64,000 nt of DNA from positions 496,001-560,000 of the forward strand of contig JADKBM010000011.1 in assembly GCA_016715115.1 (NCBI GenBank), read 5' to 3'. Source of the DNA: Acidobacteriota bacterium (GTDB lineage Bacteria > Acidobacteriota > Blastocatellia > Pyrinomonadales > Pyrinomonadaceae). Positions 28,376 through 36,568 of the stretch are shown in pieces. The position numbers and the translations under genes were made by a program. Every line of letters begins with the position of its first letter. The stretch's first letter is position 1. Under the pieces are notes generated by a model that did no database searches, was not told where the DNA came from, and worked only from the letters and a program-made list of their open reading frames with translations.

Positions 28376-28837
28376 ATGTCGGCCGGCGAAAAGGAAATCG
28401 TCAACAACCGCCACGCGTTTCACGAATATCACATCAACGATACATACGAAACCGGAATCGTGCTGCAGGGCACCGAGGTCAAAAGCGTGATCAGCGGGCG
28501 AATTCAGCTCAAGGATTCCTATGTTTCCGTGCGCGACGGAGAAGTGTGGCTGCTCAACGCGCATATTTCCCCGTATTCCCACGGTAATCGCGAGAATCAC
28601 GATCCGATGCGGAGTCGAAAACTTCTTTTGCATCGCCGCGAGATCGAGCGCCTCGAAAAGGAAACTACGGTTAAGGGGATGACGCTCGTGGTCACGCGGA
28701 TCTATCTGAAGAATCGGCATATCAAGTTCGAGATCGGCGTCGCCCGCGGCAAGAAACTGTACGACAAACGCGAAACGGAAATGAAACGCACGATCGAGCG
28801 CGAAACTCGTCAGGAGTTGAAAGAAAAGTTAAAGTAA
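28376..28837 (+). CDS. smpB: SsrA-binding protein SmpB
   Basis: A 153-residue protein of standard SmpB length and sequence: NRHAFHEYHINDTYETGIVL at the N-terminus, the beta-barrel stretch GTEVKSVISGRIQLKDSYV, HNISPYSHGN-type block (AHISPYSHGN) and the basic C-terminal tail ARGKKLYDKRETEMKR. SmpB binds tmRNA and brings it to stalled ribosomes for trans-translation. The tmRNA gene itself was not seen in this window. The next gene, pepA, starts 51 bases later on the same strand; whether they share a transcript is not clear. Confidence 0.97.
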   Translation: MSAGEKEIVNNRHAFHEYHINDTYETGIVLQGTEVKSVISGRIQLKDSYVSVRDGEVWLLNAHISPYSHGNRENHDPMRSRKLLLHRREIERLEKETTVKGMTLVVTRIYLKNRHIKFEIGVARGKKLYDKRETEMKRTIERETRQELKEKLK

Positions 28838-28888
28838 GTTATAGAATTAAAGAAGTTTACGGCAACAACGTTATTCTTAGAGGTCATT

Positions 28889-30388
28889 ATGAAAAGTCAG
28901 GGAATCAATGCGAGTTTTTCGGAGGCCAACGTCGATGCGCTGGCAGTTGCGGTCTTCAAGGATGAAAAGGCGACAAGCCCGACTTTGAAAGAACTTGACA
29001 AGCTTACCGGCGGATTGATCGCTTCGGTCATCAAGACGGAAGAATTCAAGGGCGATGTCGGTGAAACGGCGCTGATCAGGTTCGCGCCGAAAGGCAAGGT
29101 CAAAGCTTCAAGGCTGGTGCTGATCGGAGTCGGCGACAAGTCCGAGTATCTCGTTTCGAGCGTCGCGAACGTCGCCGGCACGGCGACCCGTTTCGTTCGC
29201 AAGCGCAATTTGAAGAGCGTCGCGCTGATGCCGCGATGCGAAGGCGATGCCGCGGATATCGCGCAGAGCGCCGGGCAGGGATTCGCGACGAGTCAGTTTG
29301 AACTCGACAAATACCGGACAAAGGACAAGAACACGAAATCGGTCGATTCGTTCGTTCTGTTTGTTGACGGCGCCGACGCCGGAGCGTTGAAAACAGGATT
29401 GACGCGCGGGCAGCAGATCGGCGAGTCGATGAATTTCGCGCGCGATCTGGCCAATGAGCCGCCGAACATCCTGCATCCGACGGAAATGGCGAAGCGCGCG
29501 CAGGCGATGGCGAAGGAAACCGGCCTGAAATGCGAGATCCTTGACGAAGCGAAGATGCAGAAACTCGGAATGGGATCTTTGCTGAGCGTCACCTACGGTT
29601 CCGAACAGCCCGCGAGATTGATCGTTCTCAAATACGAGCCGAAGAAATCGACAGCGAAAAAAGGCGAACTGCTGGCACTCGTCGGCAAGGGGATCACCTT
29701 CGACACGGGCGGCATCTCGCTCAAACCGGGCGAGGGAATGGACGCGATGAAATACGATATGTCCGGCGGCGCGACCGTAATCGGCGCGATGCGTGCGATC
29801 GCGTTGCTCAAGCCGTCGATTCCGGTACTTGGCGTTGTCGCGGCGGTCGAGAATATGCCCGACGGCAAAGCGAGCCGCCCGAGCGACGTCGTTACCGCGA
29901 TGAACGGCAAAACGATCGAGATTCTCAATACCGACGCCGAGGGACGCCTTGTTCTCGCCGACGCGGTCGCGTATGCCGAAAAACAGGGCGCAACGCGGAT
30001 CGTCGATATGGCGACTCTGACCGGAGCCGTGATCATTGCTCTCGGCGATGTCAACACCGGCATTATGGGCAACGATCAGGGATTGGTCGATGAGGTCATC
30101 GCGTGCGGAAAGGAAGCCGGAGAGAACTTCTGGCAGCTTCCTCTCGGCCGCGAATACAGCAAGAGCATCAAGTCCGACATCGCCGACATCAAGAACATCG
30201 GGCCGGCGCGGAAAGCCGGAACGATCATTGGCGCGGTGTTCATTCAGGAGTTCGTCGACAAGGCGAAGTGGGCCCATCTCGACATCGCCGGCACCGCTTG
30301 GTGCGACACGGAGCGTCCGCATCAGGCGAAGGGCCCGACCGGAGTCGCGATTCGAACCCTTTTGAAACTGGTCGAAAAATCGCAGTAA
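28889..30388 (+). CDS. pepA: Cytosolic leucyl aminopeptidase (M17)
   Basis: A 499-residue enzyme, normal for M17. The C-terminal catalytic domain has the two-metal site: VGKGITFDTGGISLKPGEG (Lys and Asp ligands), KYDMSGGATVIG and the family signature NTDAEGRLVLADAV. The N-terminal macro-like domain is more variable, as usual. PepA cleaves N-terminal Leu and other residues from peptides in the cytosol, and it has no signal peptide, unlike the M1, S9 and M28 enzymes at the start of the window. A terminator follows at 30420. Confidence 0.97.
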   Translation: MKSQGINASFSEANVDALAVAVFKDEKATSPTLKELDKLTGGLIASVIKTEEFKGDVGETALIRFAPKGKVKASRLVLIGVGDKSEYLVSSVANVAGTATRFVRKRNLKSVALMPRCEGDAADIAQSAGQGFATSQFELDKYRTKDKNTKSVDSFVLFVDGADAGALKTGLTRGQQIGESMNFARDLANEPPNILHPTEMAKRAQAMAKETGLKCEILDEAKMQKLGMGSLLSVTYGSEQPARLIVLKYEPKKSTAKKGELLALVGKGITFDTGGISLKPGEGMDAMKYDMSGGATVIGAMRAIALLKPSIPVLGVVAAVENMPDGKASRPSDVVTAMNGKTIEILNTDAEGRLVLADAVAYAEKQGATRIVDMATLTGAVIIALGDVNTGIMGNDQGLVDEVIACGKEAGENFWQLPLGREYSKSIKSDIADIKNIGPARKAGTIIGAVFIQEFVDKAKWAHLDIAGTAWCDTERPHQAKGPTGVAIRTLLKLVEKSQ

Positions 30389-30419
30389 TTTGCGACTTGA
30401 CCAACATTTAGACAAATAC

Positions 30420-30453
30420 GGCCGGTTGGAACTTCTAACCGGCCTGTTTTTTG
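30420..30453 (+). terminator. Intrinsic terminator after pepA
   Basis: GGCCGGTT (30420-30427) and AACCGGCC (30437-30444) form a perfect stem with a 9-base loop, followed by TGTTTTTTG. Confidence 0.9.
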
Positions 30454-30491
30454 TGTAGAATACACGGCAGTTTTTCAAGTTCTAACCGTTT

Positions 30492-31388
30492 ATGCCTAAG
30501 TCTGGAAAGTCAGACAATCCGTTCAACTTGCTGATCGCCGTTTTTGCACTTTTGCTGACGACGGCGTGCATCTTCAGTTCCGATCGCGATGCGGGGCCGG
30601 ATAAGTCGCCGGCGGCTTCGCCGACCGCCCAAGGCTCTCCGGAAAAGGAAAAGAAAGACGCGAAATCGTCGAAAAAGAACGACGACAAGGGTGATTTCAA
30701 GGTCAAGGAGGCGAGCGTGAAGAGTTCTCGCTACGCCGACCTCGACCGCCGGGTCAAGAACGAGAAACTTCTCGAGAATGCGGCCGCCGACCTGAGTCGC
30801 GCGCTGATCTTGCCGGAAGATATCTTCGTCACCGCGAAGGAGTGCGGCGAACGAAATGCGCTGTTTGACCCGAACGATCAGTCGATCACCATTTGTTATG
30901 AATTGATGGAGCATTTCGTCGATCTTTATCGTTCGGACGGGATGAATGCAACGGATGCCGACAAAAAGATGTTCGATGCGATCCGGTTCGTTTTTCTGCA
31001 TGAGGTCGGACACGCTTTGATCTACAATTACAAGTTGCCGGTCGTCGGGAACGAGGAAGATGCCGCCGATCGTTGTTCGTCGTATATCAATATCGAAGAG
31101 CTTGGCGAGAACGGGGTCCGCGCGGTGCTCGCCGCTGCGGACGGATTCCGGATCGAGTCGCGCAGCGAAAAGCGCTCGAAACGCGACCTCGCCGACGAGC
31201 ATCTTTTGCAGGAACAGCGATTCTATAACTCGCTCTGTATGATCTACGGGGCGAAACCGGACAAGTATGAGTATTTCGTGACCGACGGCTATCTGCCTGA
31301 GGAGCGTGCCGTACGCTGTCCGCAGGAGTATTCGCGAACCGTCGACAGTTGGGTCAATTTGCTGGCGCCGTGGCGAAAGGACAAGTAG
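30492..31388 (+). CDS. Lipoprotein, DUF4344-type putative metallopeptidase
   Basis: A 298-residue protein. A lipoprotein signal ends at the lipobox LTTAC (Cys about residue 22), followed by a Ser/Pro/Lys-rich spacer. The C-terminal two thirds carry the zincin motif HEVGHALIYNYKLPVVGNEEDAAD: HExxH and a downstream Glu/Asp pair that can supply the third metal ligand. This matches the DUF4344 putative metallopeptidase family, where the reaction and substrate are unknown. Four cysteines (in AKECGER, TICYEL, DRCSSY and SLCMIY) may form disulfides. It is probably anchored to a membrane on the periplasmic side and shares a unit with the next lipoprotein gene, 28 bases downstream. Confidence 0.82.
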   Translation: MPKSGKSDNPFNLLIAVFALLLTTACIFSSDRDAGPDKSPAASPTAQGSPEKEKKDAKSSKKNDDKGDFKVKEASVKSSRYADLDRRVKNEKLLENAAADLSRALILPEDIFVTAKECGERNALFDPNDQSITICYELMEHFVDLYRSDGMNATDADKKMFDAIRFVFLHEVGHALIYNYKLPVVGNEEDAADRCSSYINIEELGENGVRAVLAAADGFRIESRSEKRSKRDLADEHLLQEQRFYNSLCMIYGAKPDKYEYFVTDGYLPEERAVRCPQEYSRTVDSWVNLLAPWRKDK

Positions 31389-31416
31389 GTCGAAAATTTC
31401 GGAAACACGAGGAAAA

Positions 31417-32022
31417 ATGAAAAATTTGTTGAATAATCTGATCGTTAGAAACAATTCGATCGTCAACGGAACGGTCGCGCTCGCAATCATCGCGATGATC
31501 GGACTCGGATGTTTTTGCAACAAGGACAAGTTCGACCTTGGCAAGAGCGGGTCGAAGGACAGCCCGACGCCGTCGTCCAGTTCGTCGCCGAGCCCGTCGG
31601 CGACGAAGGAGTACAAGAAGGCCGACGCTTCCAAATACGAGATACCTTCGGACGACGAGCTTCAGGTCATCGTCAAGAAAACGCTACTTGATTTCAATGA
31701 CGCACTTCAGGATGAGGATTTTACGGATTTTCACGGAACGATCTCAAAGTACTGGGCGAAACAGGTGACTCCGGAAAAGTTCAAGTCGAGTTTCCAGAAC
31801 CTGATCGACGGCGGTGCGGATTTGAGCCCGATCAAGAATATGACGGCCGACTTCAAGCGCGCCGGCGAGATCGAGCGCGAAGGAAGTCTCCGTAAATTGA
31901 TGGTCGAAGGCAGTTACGATACGTCGGGCATCAAGACCGAATTCGAACTCCAGTACATTCCGGAAAGCAAGGACTGGAAACTGTTCGGCATCCAGGTTCG
32001 GACGGCGGTCAAACGTAAGTAG
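31417..32022 (+). CDS. Lipoprotein of unknown function
   Basis: A 201-residue protein. The start is ATG 31417, with GAGGA a few bases before it; a frame running from 31306 only overlaps the previous gene. A hydrophobic stretch (VALAIIAMIGLGC) ends in a lipobox Cys near residue 32, followed by FCNKD and a Ser/Pro-rich linker (SPTPSSSSSPSPSATKE). The mature domain (about 75-201) contains DFNDALQDEDFTDFHGTISKYW and ends in a predicted beta-rich part with LEYIPESKDWKLFGIQV-like sequence. This looks like a small NTF2/DUF4864-like fold, which is only a guess. Nothing identifies a reaction. Confidence 0.75.
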   Translation: MKNLLNNLIVRNNSIVNGTVALAIIAMIGLGCFCNKDKFDLGKSGSKDSPTPSSSSSPSPSATKEYKKADASKYEIPSDDELQVIVKKTLLDFNDALQDEDFTDFHGTISKYWAKQVTPEKFKSSFQNLIDGGADLSPIKNMTADFKRAGEIEREGSLRKLMVEGSYDTSGIKTEFELQYIPESKDWKLFGIQVRTAVKRK

Positions 32023-32039
32023 GCCGGCTGAAGATCGCG

Positions 32040-32082
32040 AAACCCGACCGCGCCTGAACGAATGCGCGCGATCGGGTTTTCG
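32040..32082 (+). terminator. Intrinsic terminator
   Basis: AAACCCGA (32040-32047) pairs with TCGGGTTT (32072-32079), with GC-rich inner pairing around the loop CTGAACGAAT and a short T-run. It separates the lipoprotein pair from sucC. Confidence 0.7.
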
Positions 32083-32163
32083 TTCGCGTGACTTCGGGGT
32101 CTTGCACGAGATGACCGCCGAGTCTTTGCTTTTGCATTTCCGGAAAGTTAGAATCTCATCTTT

Positions 32164-33330
32164 ATGAAAATACACGAATATCAGGGAAAAGAATTGCTGC
32201 GTAATTACGGGGTGCCGGTGCCGCGAGGGATCGTCGCCAGGACCCCGGACGAAGCCGAAGCGGCGGCGCGCGAACTCGGAACCGACGTGGTCGTCGTCAA
32301 GGCTCAGATCCACGCCGGCGGACGCGGGAAAGGCGGCGGTGTCAAACTCGCGAAGTCGCGGGAAGAAGCCCACGAGATCGCCAAACAGATGCTCGGGATG
32401 ACGCTCGTCACGCACCAGACGGGGCCGGAAGGACGAATTGTCCAGACGCTCTTGATCGAAGAAGGTCTTCCGATCGACCGCGAGTTCTATCTCGGCATCA
32501 CACTCGACCGGATCACCGGTCGCAACACGCTGATGGCCTCGGCCGCCGGCGGTATGGATATCGAAAAGGTTGCTGAAGAGACTCCCGAACTGATCCTGAA
32601 GGAGTCGATCGATCCGAGCGTCGGGTTGCGTGCGTTTCAGGCGCGGAAACTCGCATTCGGACTCGGCATTCCGAACGAACTGATCGGGCAGGCGGCGAAG
32701 TTTATGCTCTCGCTCTATGACGCTTACGTCAAGATGGACGCGTCGCTCCTCGAGATCAACCCGTTTCTGCTGACCAAAGACAATCGACTGATCGCGCTCG
32801 ATGCAAAGGTAAATTTTGACGACAACGCGCTTTATCGTCACAAGGAATATTCGGAACTCCGCGACCTCAACGAGGAAGAGCCGCTTGAGATCGAAGCCTC
32901 CAAATTCGATCTGAATTACATCAAGCTTGACGGCAACATCGGATGTATGGTCAATGGCGCCGGACTCGCGATGGCGACGATGGATATCATCAAACTGCAC
33001 GGCGGCGAACCGGCGAACTTTCTGGATGTCGGCGGCGGTGCGTCGCAGGAACGCGTCGAGAACGCCTTTCGGATCCTCCTTGCAGACGAGCATGTGAAGG
33101 CGGTATTGATCAATATCTTCGGCGGCATCGTCCGTTGCGATATGGTCGCCAGCGGCGTCGTCGCGGCGGCGAAGAATCTTGGGGTTTCGATCCCGATCGT
33201 TGCGCGGCTCGAAGGAACCAATGTCGAAGAAGGGAAGCGCGTCCTGAATGAATCCGGTATCGGCATCATTTCCGCCGACGGAATGAGCGACGCCGCGTCA
33301 AAGGTCGTCGCCGCAGCCGGCGGACGCTGA
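32164..33330 (+). CDS. sucC: Succinyl-CoA synthetase (ADP-forming) beta subunit
   Basis: A 388-residue subunit of standard length. The ATP-grasp part begins [22 protein letters not shown] and has [18 protein letters not shown]; the C-terminal CoA-ligase part has [29 protein letters not shown] and [13 protein letters not shown]. It forms succinate and a nucleoside triphosphate from succinyl-CoA in the citric acid cycle, in complex with the alpha subunit SucD. SucD usually follows directly, but here a repeat-rich gap and a convergent gene follow. The catalytic His is in SucD, so that gene must be elsewhere. Confidence 0.97.
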   Translation: MKIHEYQGKELLRNYGVPVPRGIVARTPDEAEAAARELGTDVVVVKAQIHAGGRGKGGGVKLAKSREEAHEIAKQMLGMTLVTHQTGPEGRIVQTLLIEEGLPIDREFYLGITLDRITGRNTLMASAAGGMDIEKVAEETPELILKESIDPSVGLRAFQARKLAFGLGIPNELIGQAAKFMLSLYDAYVKMDASLLEINPFLLTKDNRLIALDAKVNFDDNALYRHKEYSELRDLNEEEPLEIEASKFDLNYIKLDGNIGCMVNGAGLAMATMDIIKLHGGEPANFLDVGGGASQERVENAFRILLADEHVKAVLINIFGGIVRCDMVASGVVAAAKNLGVSIPIVARLEGTNVEEGKRVLNESGIGIISADGMSDAASKVVAAAGGR

Positions 33331-33786
33331 TTAGGGATTTCGGATTCGGGATTTGGGATTGCGGATTGCGCGATTCCGAATTCCAAATTCCAAATTCCAG
33401 ATTCCAAAATTCCAAATTCCAAAACCCGAAATTCCAGGATTCAAGAACCAACGAGGTTCCCAAAATCGCAGATCACGAATCTGGATTCAAGATTCAATGA
33501 GTCTGTCGGAAAAATCGATTCAGTGTGCGGAGCACACGCACGTACGATAGCACCACGTGAAGCGGAGCGGAACGTGGTGTCCACTACGAACGACTCCAAC
33601 GAGCGTGTGTAACACGCGTAACCCTCCTCTTTGCAATAGGTCCGCGTGTTTCAAATCCCAAATCGCAAATCGCAAATCCCAAATCCCCAATCCCAAATCC
33701 GCAATCCCAAATCCGCAATCCCAAATCCCAAATCCCAAATCCCAAATCCCAAATCCCAAATCGCAAATCGCAAATCGCAAATCCCC
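33331..33786. repeat. Word repeats and palindromic element between convergent genes
   Basis: No gene is supported. 33333-33440 is an array of GATTTCGGATTCGG and ATTCCAAATTCC words; 33650-33786 is an array of CCCAAAT, CCGCAAT and CGCAAAT words. Between them (about 33500-33640) is an unrelated, palindrome-rich block: CACCACGT (33551-33558) pairs with ACGTGGTG (33572-33579), and GTGTGCGGAGCACAC and GTGTGTAACACGC are smaller palindromes. Confidence 0.85.
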
Positions 33787-36420
33787 TCACTGTTCCTGGT
33801 TTTCGTCCAACTTCTTCGTCCAGTCGCTGTTCGGATAGCGTTTGCGCATTACCGCCGCGATCTCTTCCTGGGTTTCCGGCCCGTTCCCGCATCCGTATTT
33901 CGTCCAGCCGTTCGACGCCCACGCGATGTAGAGCGCCTCGGGAACTCGTTTGTCCGCCGGGGCCAGCCGTGCCCATTCAAGCGTTTGTTCGGCGAAGTAT
34001 TTCGGCGCGTCACCGATCCTCGACAAGCGGCTTCTTTCAAGCTTTGCTGCCGCGATCTGTGCGCGGGTCAGGAAAACCGGGGGCTTCCCGATAACCGCCG
34101 GATCTTCGTTCTCGCTGTCGAAGTACCACGAGCACCACCAATTGTCGTCGTCCCATTCGCCAAAAACGTTGTCGGCGCCGAAGCCGGACTGAATTGCGGG
34201 CGTCAGGATCGGGTTTTTCAGGATAATGAAAATCGCCGAACGTTTACGCGCGACCGGAGTCAGGGCCTTCTGATACGGAATAAAATCATCGGCCAGATCC
34301 GGAAACTGCGCGAGCAGTCGCGGCGTGATCTGTTTCGCTGCCGGTTCATTGTCGAGCAGCACCGCGCGCATCCAGATCGCAAGCGCCAATCTTCGCCGGA
34401 GATGCGTCGGTATCGCCTCGGACCTTTCCGCCGCGATCATTGCGTCGGTCGGGAAATAGCGGTTGAATGAGGAAAGCGCATCGTCGTCGAACGTCTTTTC
34501 GGACTCGAACGTCCGATACTCGGCGAACCTCTCGTCAAGCTCCTTCTCATACTGTTCGCGCGTCTGGTCAGGATAGGCTTCAGGCGACCACCAGGTCTTC
34601 TGCTCCGCAAGCTGCTCGTCGATGGATCCGATCGAGCCGTCAAAATCGAACGCATACGGCTTGCGAAGCGCGGTCTTGAGAAACTCATCGAGCGTTTCGC
34701 TCAGCGTCATACGAAGCTTGAGAAACTGATTCCGAGTCGAAACGGGGAAATTGACCGGCGAGGCGATCAGTTCATCGAGCAGTTCACGGGCCTCGGCCGT
34801 CTTGCCCTGCGCGAGGTCGATCCGTGCGAGGTGATAGAAGATGGTCGCGAAAGCCGGCGAAGTTGTCGGCGTTCGCCGCGCCTTGTCGACAATCATCGGA
34901 AGTTCCGCGGATGTCGAATCCGCTTTCGAAATCGCCGTCATCAGCCACAGGTCCGAACCGGTTTGCCGATACTTGGAAAGCGCGTAGTTGTATGCCTCGG
35001 GGCTCTGGATCTGGTAGGTAAAAAGCCAGTCTGATATCTCGTCCTGCCGCAGGAACTCGGGCAGGAGTCCGACGCTCATCGTTTCGTTGCCCCAGTAGCC
35101 GCCTTGGTAGCCGCTGTCGCGCCGATCGGTGAAACGGGATGCGAACGCCGACTGTCTTTGGGTTCGAAGCGCTTCCTTCTGATCCTTTGTCAGGCTTTTT
35201 CCGATGATTCTCTCAGCCGCGGCGAACGCATCCTCGTCGGTTGCGTCGACGCTCACCTCGATCGTGTAGCTTTGCTGGGTATCTTCGGTGTAGATGTAAA
35301 GCGTCAGCTTGTCGCTGGCCGGTTCCGGCGTCGGCGTTTCGGTGACGGTGCTGGTGTTGGCGTTCGGATTGTTGCGCGCCTCGATCTCGGCTTTTCGCTT
35401 TTCCTCGGTTTCGAGCGCTTCTTTCTCGTATTTGTCGAGGAGCCAGGTGTAGTCGATCAGATCCTGCCGAAAGTTCGCGTTGCCCTGATACGCGACGGTG
35501 TTGGCCAGTTCGTGAACACGCTCCTGCGGACGCAAACGGTATTTCACCACCCCGAGCAAGCGCTCGGCGTCTTCGGAAAACCTCCCGCCTTTTGAAACAA
35601 CCGTTTGCAGAGCCTGATCTGCCTGATAATAAAACGCTTCCGAACTGTTCTTGTCGTTGTTGAGACTTGCCTGCCGGATCAGTGTGCGCCCGATGAGATA
35701 CTCGGCAGTTTCCTGCCACGGCGACTGCGGGTCTTGGGCGATCTCCTCGAATTTGCGGCGGGCGGACCCGTAGTCGAGCGAATAAAACTGCGCGGCGGCG
35801 ATCTGATACGCGCGGTCCTTCAGCAACCATTCCGCCATTTCGGCGGAAGGTTCGGCCGGGATCGATTTGCCGTTCGCACAGTTGTTGAAAACCTGATCCT
35901 GGGCCCGCAGCCAATTCTTCACATCCTTGTCGTCCGAACCGTGGGACATCGCGCGGTCGGCGAGGGTCTTCGCGGCGGTCTCAAAGGCGTTCTTTGTACA
36001 ATTCGGGAAGAAATCGTAACCGCCCCAAGAGCGCTCGACATAGATCTCGGGCGTCTTTTCTTCGGTTCCGACGACCGCTTTTCGTTGTTCGACCCAGGCC
36101 TTGACAGCCGTTTCAAGCTCGTCCGTGCGGTCGTAGCTCTTGTTGTTTATCTCGGCCTCCCAAAACTCGACCAACGCCCGCTGTTCGGGATCGGAGAAAC
36201 CGCCGCCGGTCAGATATCGATAGGCGGCGATCAGGACCATACGCCGGTACGAGGGCTTGACGATCCCGAGATTGCCGGCCGCGAAATCCCTGTACGGAGT
36301 CTCAGGCGCGCGCTCGTTGTCGAAAACGGGGGTCACATAACCCGGGCCGCAGGGAAAGACCGAAGTGACGGCCAACAAGGCCAGGAGAACTGTTGCGATC
36401 GAAATTCTGAATCTCTTCAT
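33787..36420 (-). CDS. Large exported protein of unknown function (paralogue B of a pair)
   Basis: An 877-residue protein with a signal peptide (IATVLLALLAVTSVFPC), where the Cys could be a lipobox or simply a disulfide. It is homologous along nearly its whole length to the protein encoded directly upstream. Shared blocks are FAAGNLGIVKPSYRR, YRYLTGGGFS, FPNC..NAFETA, RAQD.VF.NC..G.SIP, DFRQDLIDYTWLLDK (here NFRQ), GLLPEFL, FLK.ALRKP, WWSPE and a C-terminal KRYP. Four or more cysteines are conserved. The middle looks helical, like tetratricopeptide solenoids (LARIDLAQGKTAEARELLDEL). A low-complexity Thr/Pro patch at about residues 355-370 separates two halves. No catalytic motif is visible, and I do not recognise a family. 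Confidence 0.85.
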   Translation of the reverse strand: MKRFRISIATVLLALLAVTSVFPCGPGYVTPVFDNERAPETPYRDFAAGNLGIVKPSYRRMVLIAAYRYLTGGGFSDPEQRALVEFWEAEINNKSYDRTDELETAVKAWVEQRKAVVGTEEKTPEIYVERSWGGYDFFPNCTKNAFETAAKTLADRAMSHGSDDKDVKNWLRAQDQVFNNCANGKSIPAEPSAEMAEWLLKDRAYQIAAAQFYSLDYGSARRKFEEIAQDPQSPWQETAEYLIGRTLIRQASLNNDKNSSEAFYYQADQALQTVVSKGGRFSEDAERLLGVVKYRLRPQERVHELANTVAYQGNANFRQDLIDYTWLLDKYEKEALETEEKRKAEIEARNNPNANTSTVTETPTPEPASDKLTLYIYTEDTQQSYTIEVSVDATDEDAFAAAERIIGKSLTKDQKEALRTQRQSAFASRFTDRRDSGYQGGYWGNETMSVGLLPEFLRQDEISDWLFTYQIQSPEAYNYALSKYRQTGSDLWLMTAISKADSTSAELPMIVDKARRTPTTSPAFATIFYHLARIDLAQGKTAEARELLDELIASPVNFPVSTRNQFLKLRMTLSETLDEFLKTALRKPYAFDFDGSIGSIDEQLAEQKTWWSPEAYPDQTREQYEKELDERFAEYRTFESEKTFDDDALSSFNRYFPTDAMIAAERSEAIPTHLRRRLALAIWMRAVLLDNEPAAKQITPRLLAQFPDLADDFIPYQKALTPVARKRSAIFIILKNPILTPAIQSGFGADNVFGEWDDDNWWCSWYFDSENEDPAVIGKPPVFLTRAQIAAAKLERSRLSRIGDAPKYFAEQTLEWARLAPADKRVPEALYIAWASNGWTKYGCGNGPETQEEIAAVMRKRYPNSDWTKKLDENQEQ

Positions 36421-36568
36421 ATGACACGTGATAACTGCTCCGAATTCACCAAATCGTCTCGTGATAAGTTCGTCGGTCTATTCTCATTCAACCGGGGTGA
36501 AATTAACAAACATCATCACCTCAATTCACGGTGTAATTTGCCGATTCGACTAAAAATCGTCGCAGTTC

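Noticed and set aside
28133..28900. A tmRNA gene next to smpB
   Set aside because: I looked for a tRNA-like end with an Ala-type acceptor and tag-reading frame near smpB and did not see one; the only RNA gene is tRNA-Gln.
29108..30478. Minus-strand 456-residue frame opposite pepA
   Set aside because: Antisense shadow of pepA.
31744..33093. Minus-strand 449-residue frame opposite sucC
   Set aside because: Antisense shadow; sucC is unambiguous and the frame has Arg-rich composition without motifs.
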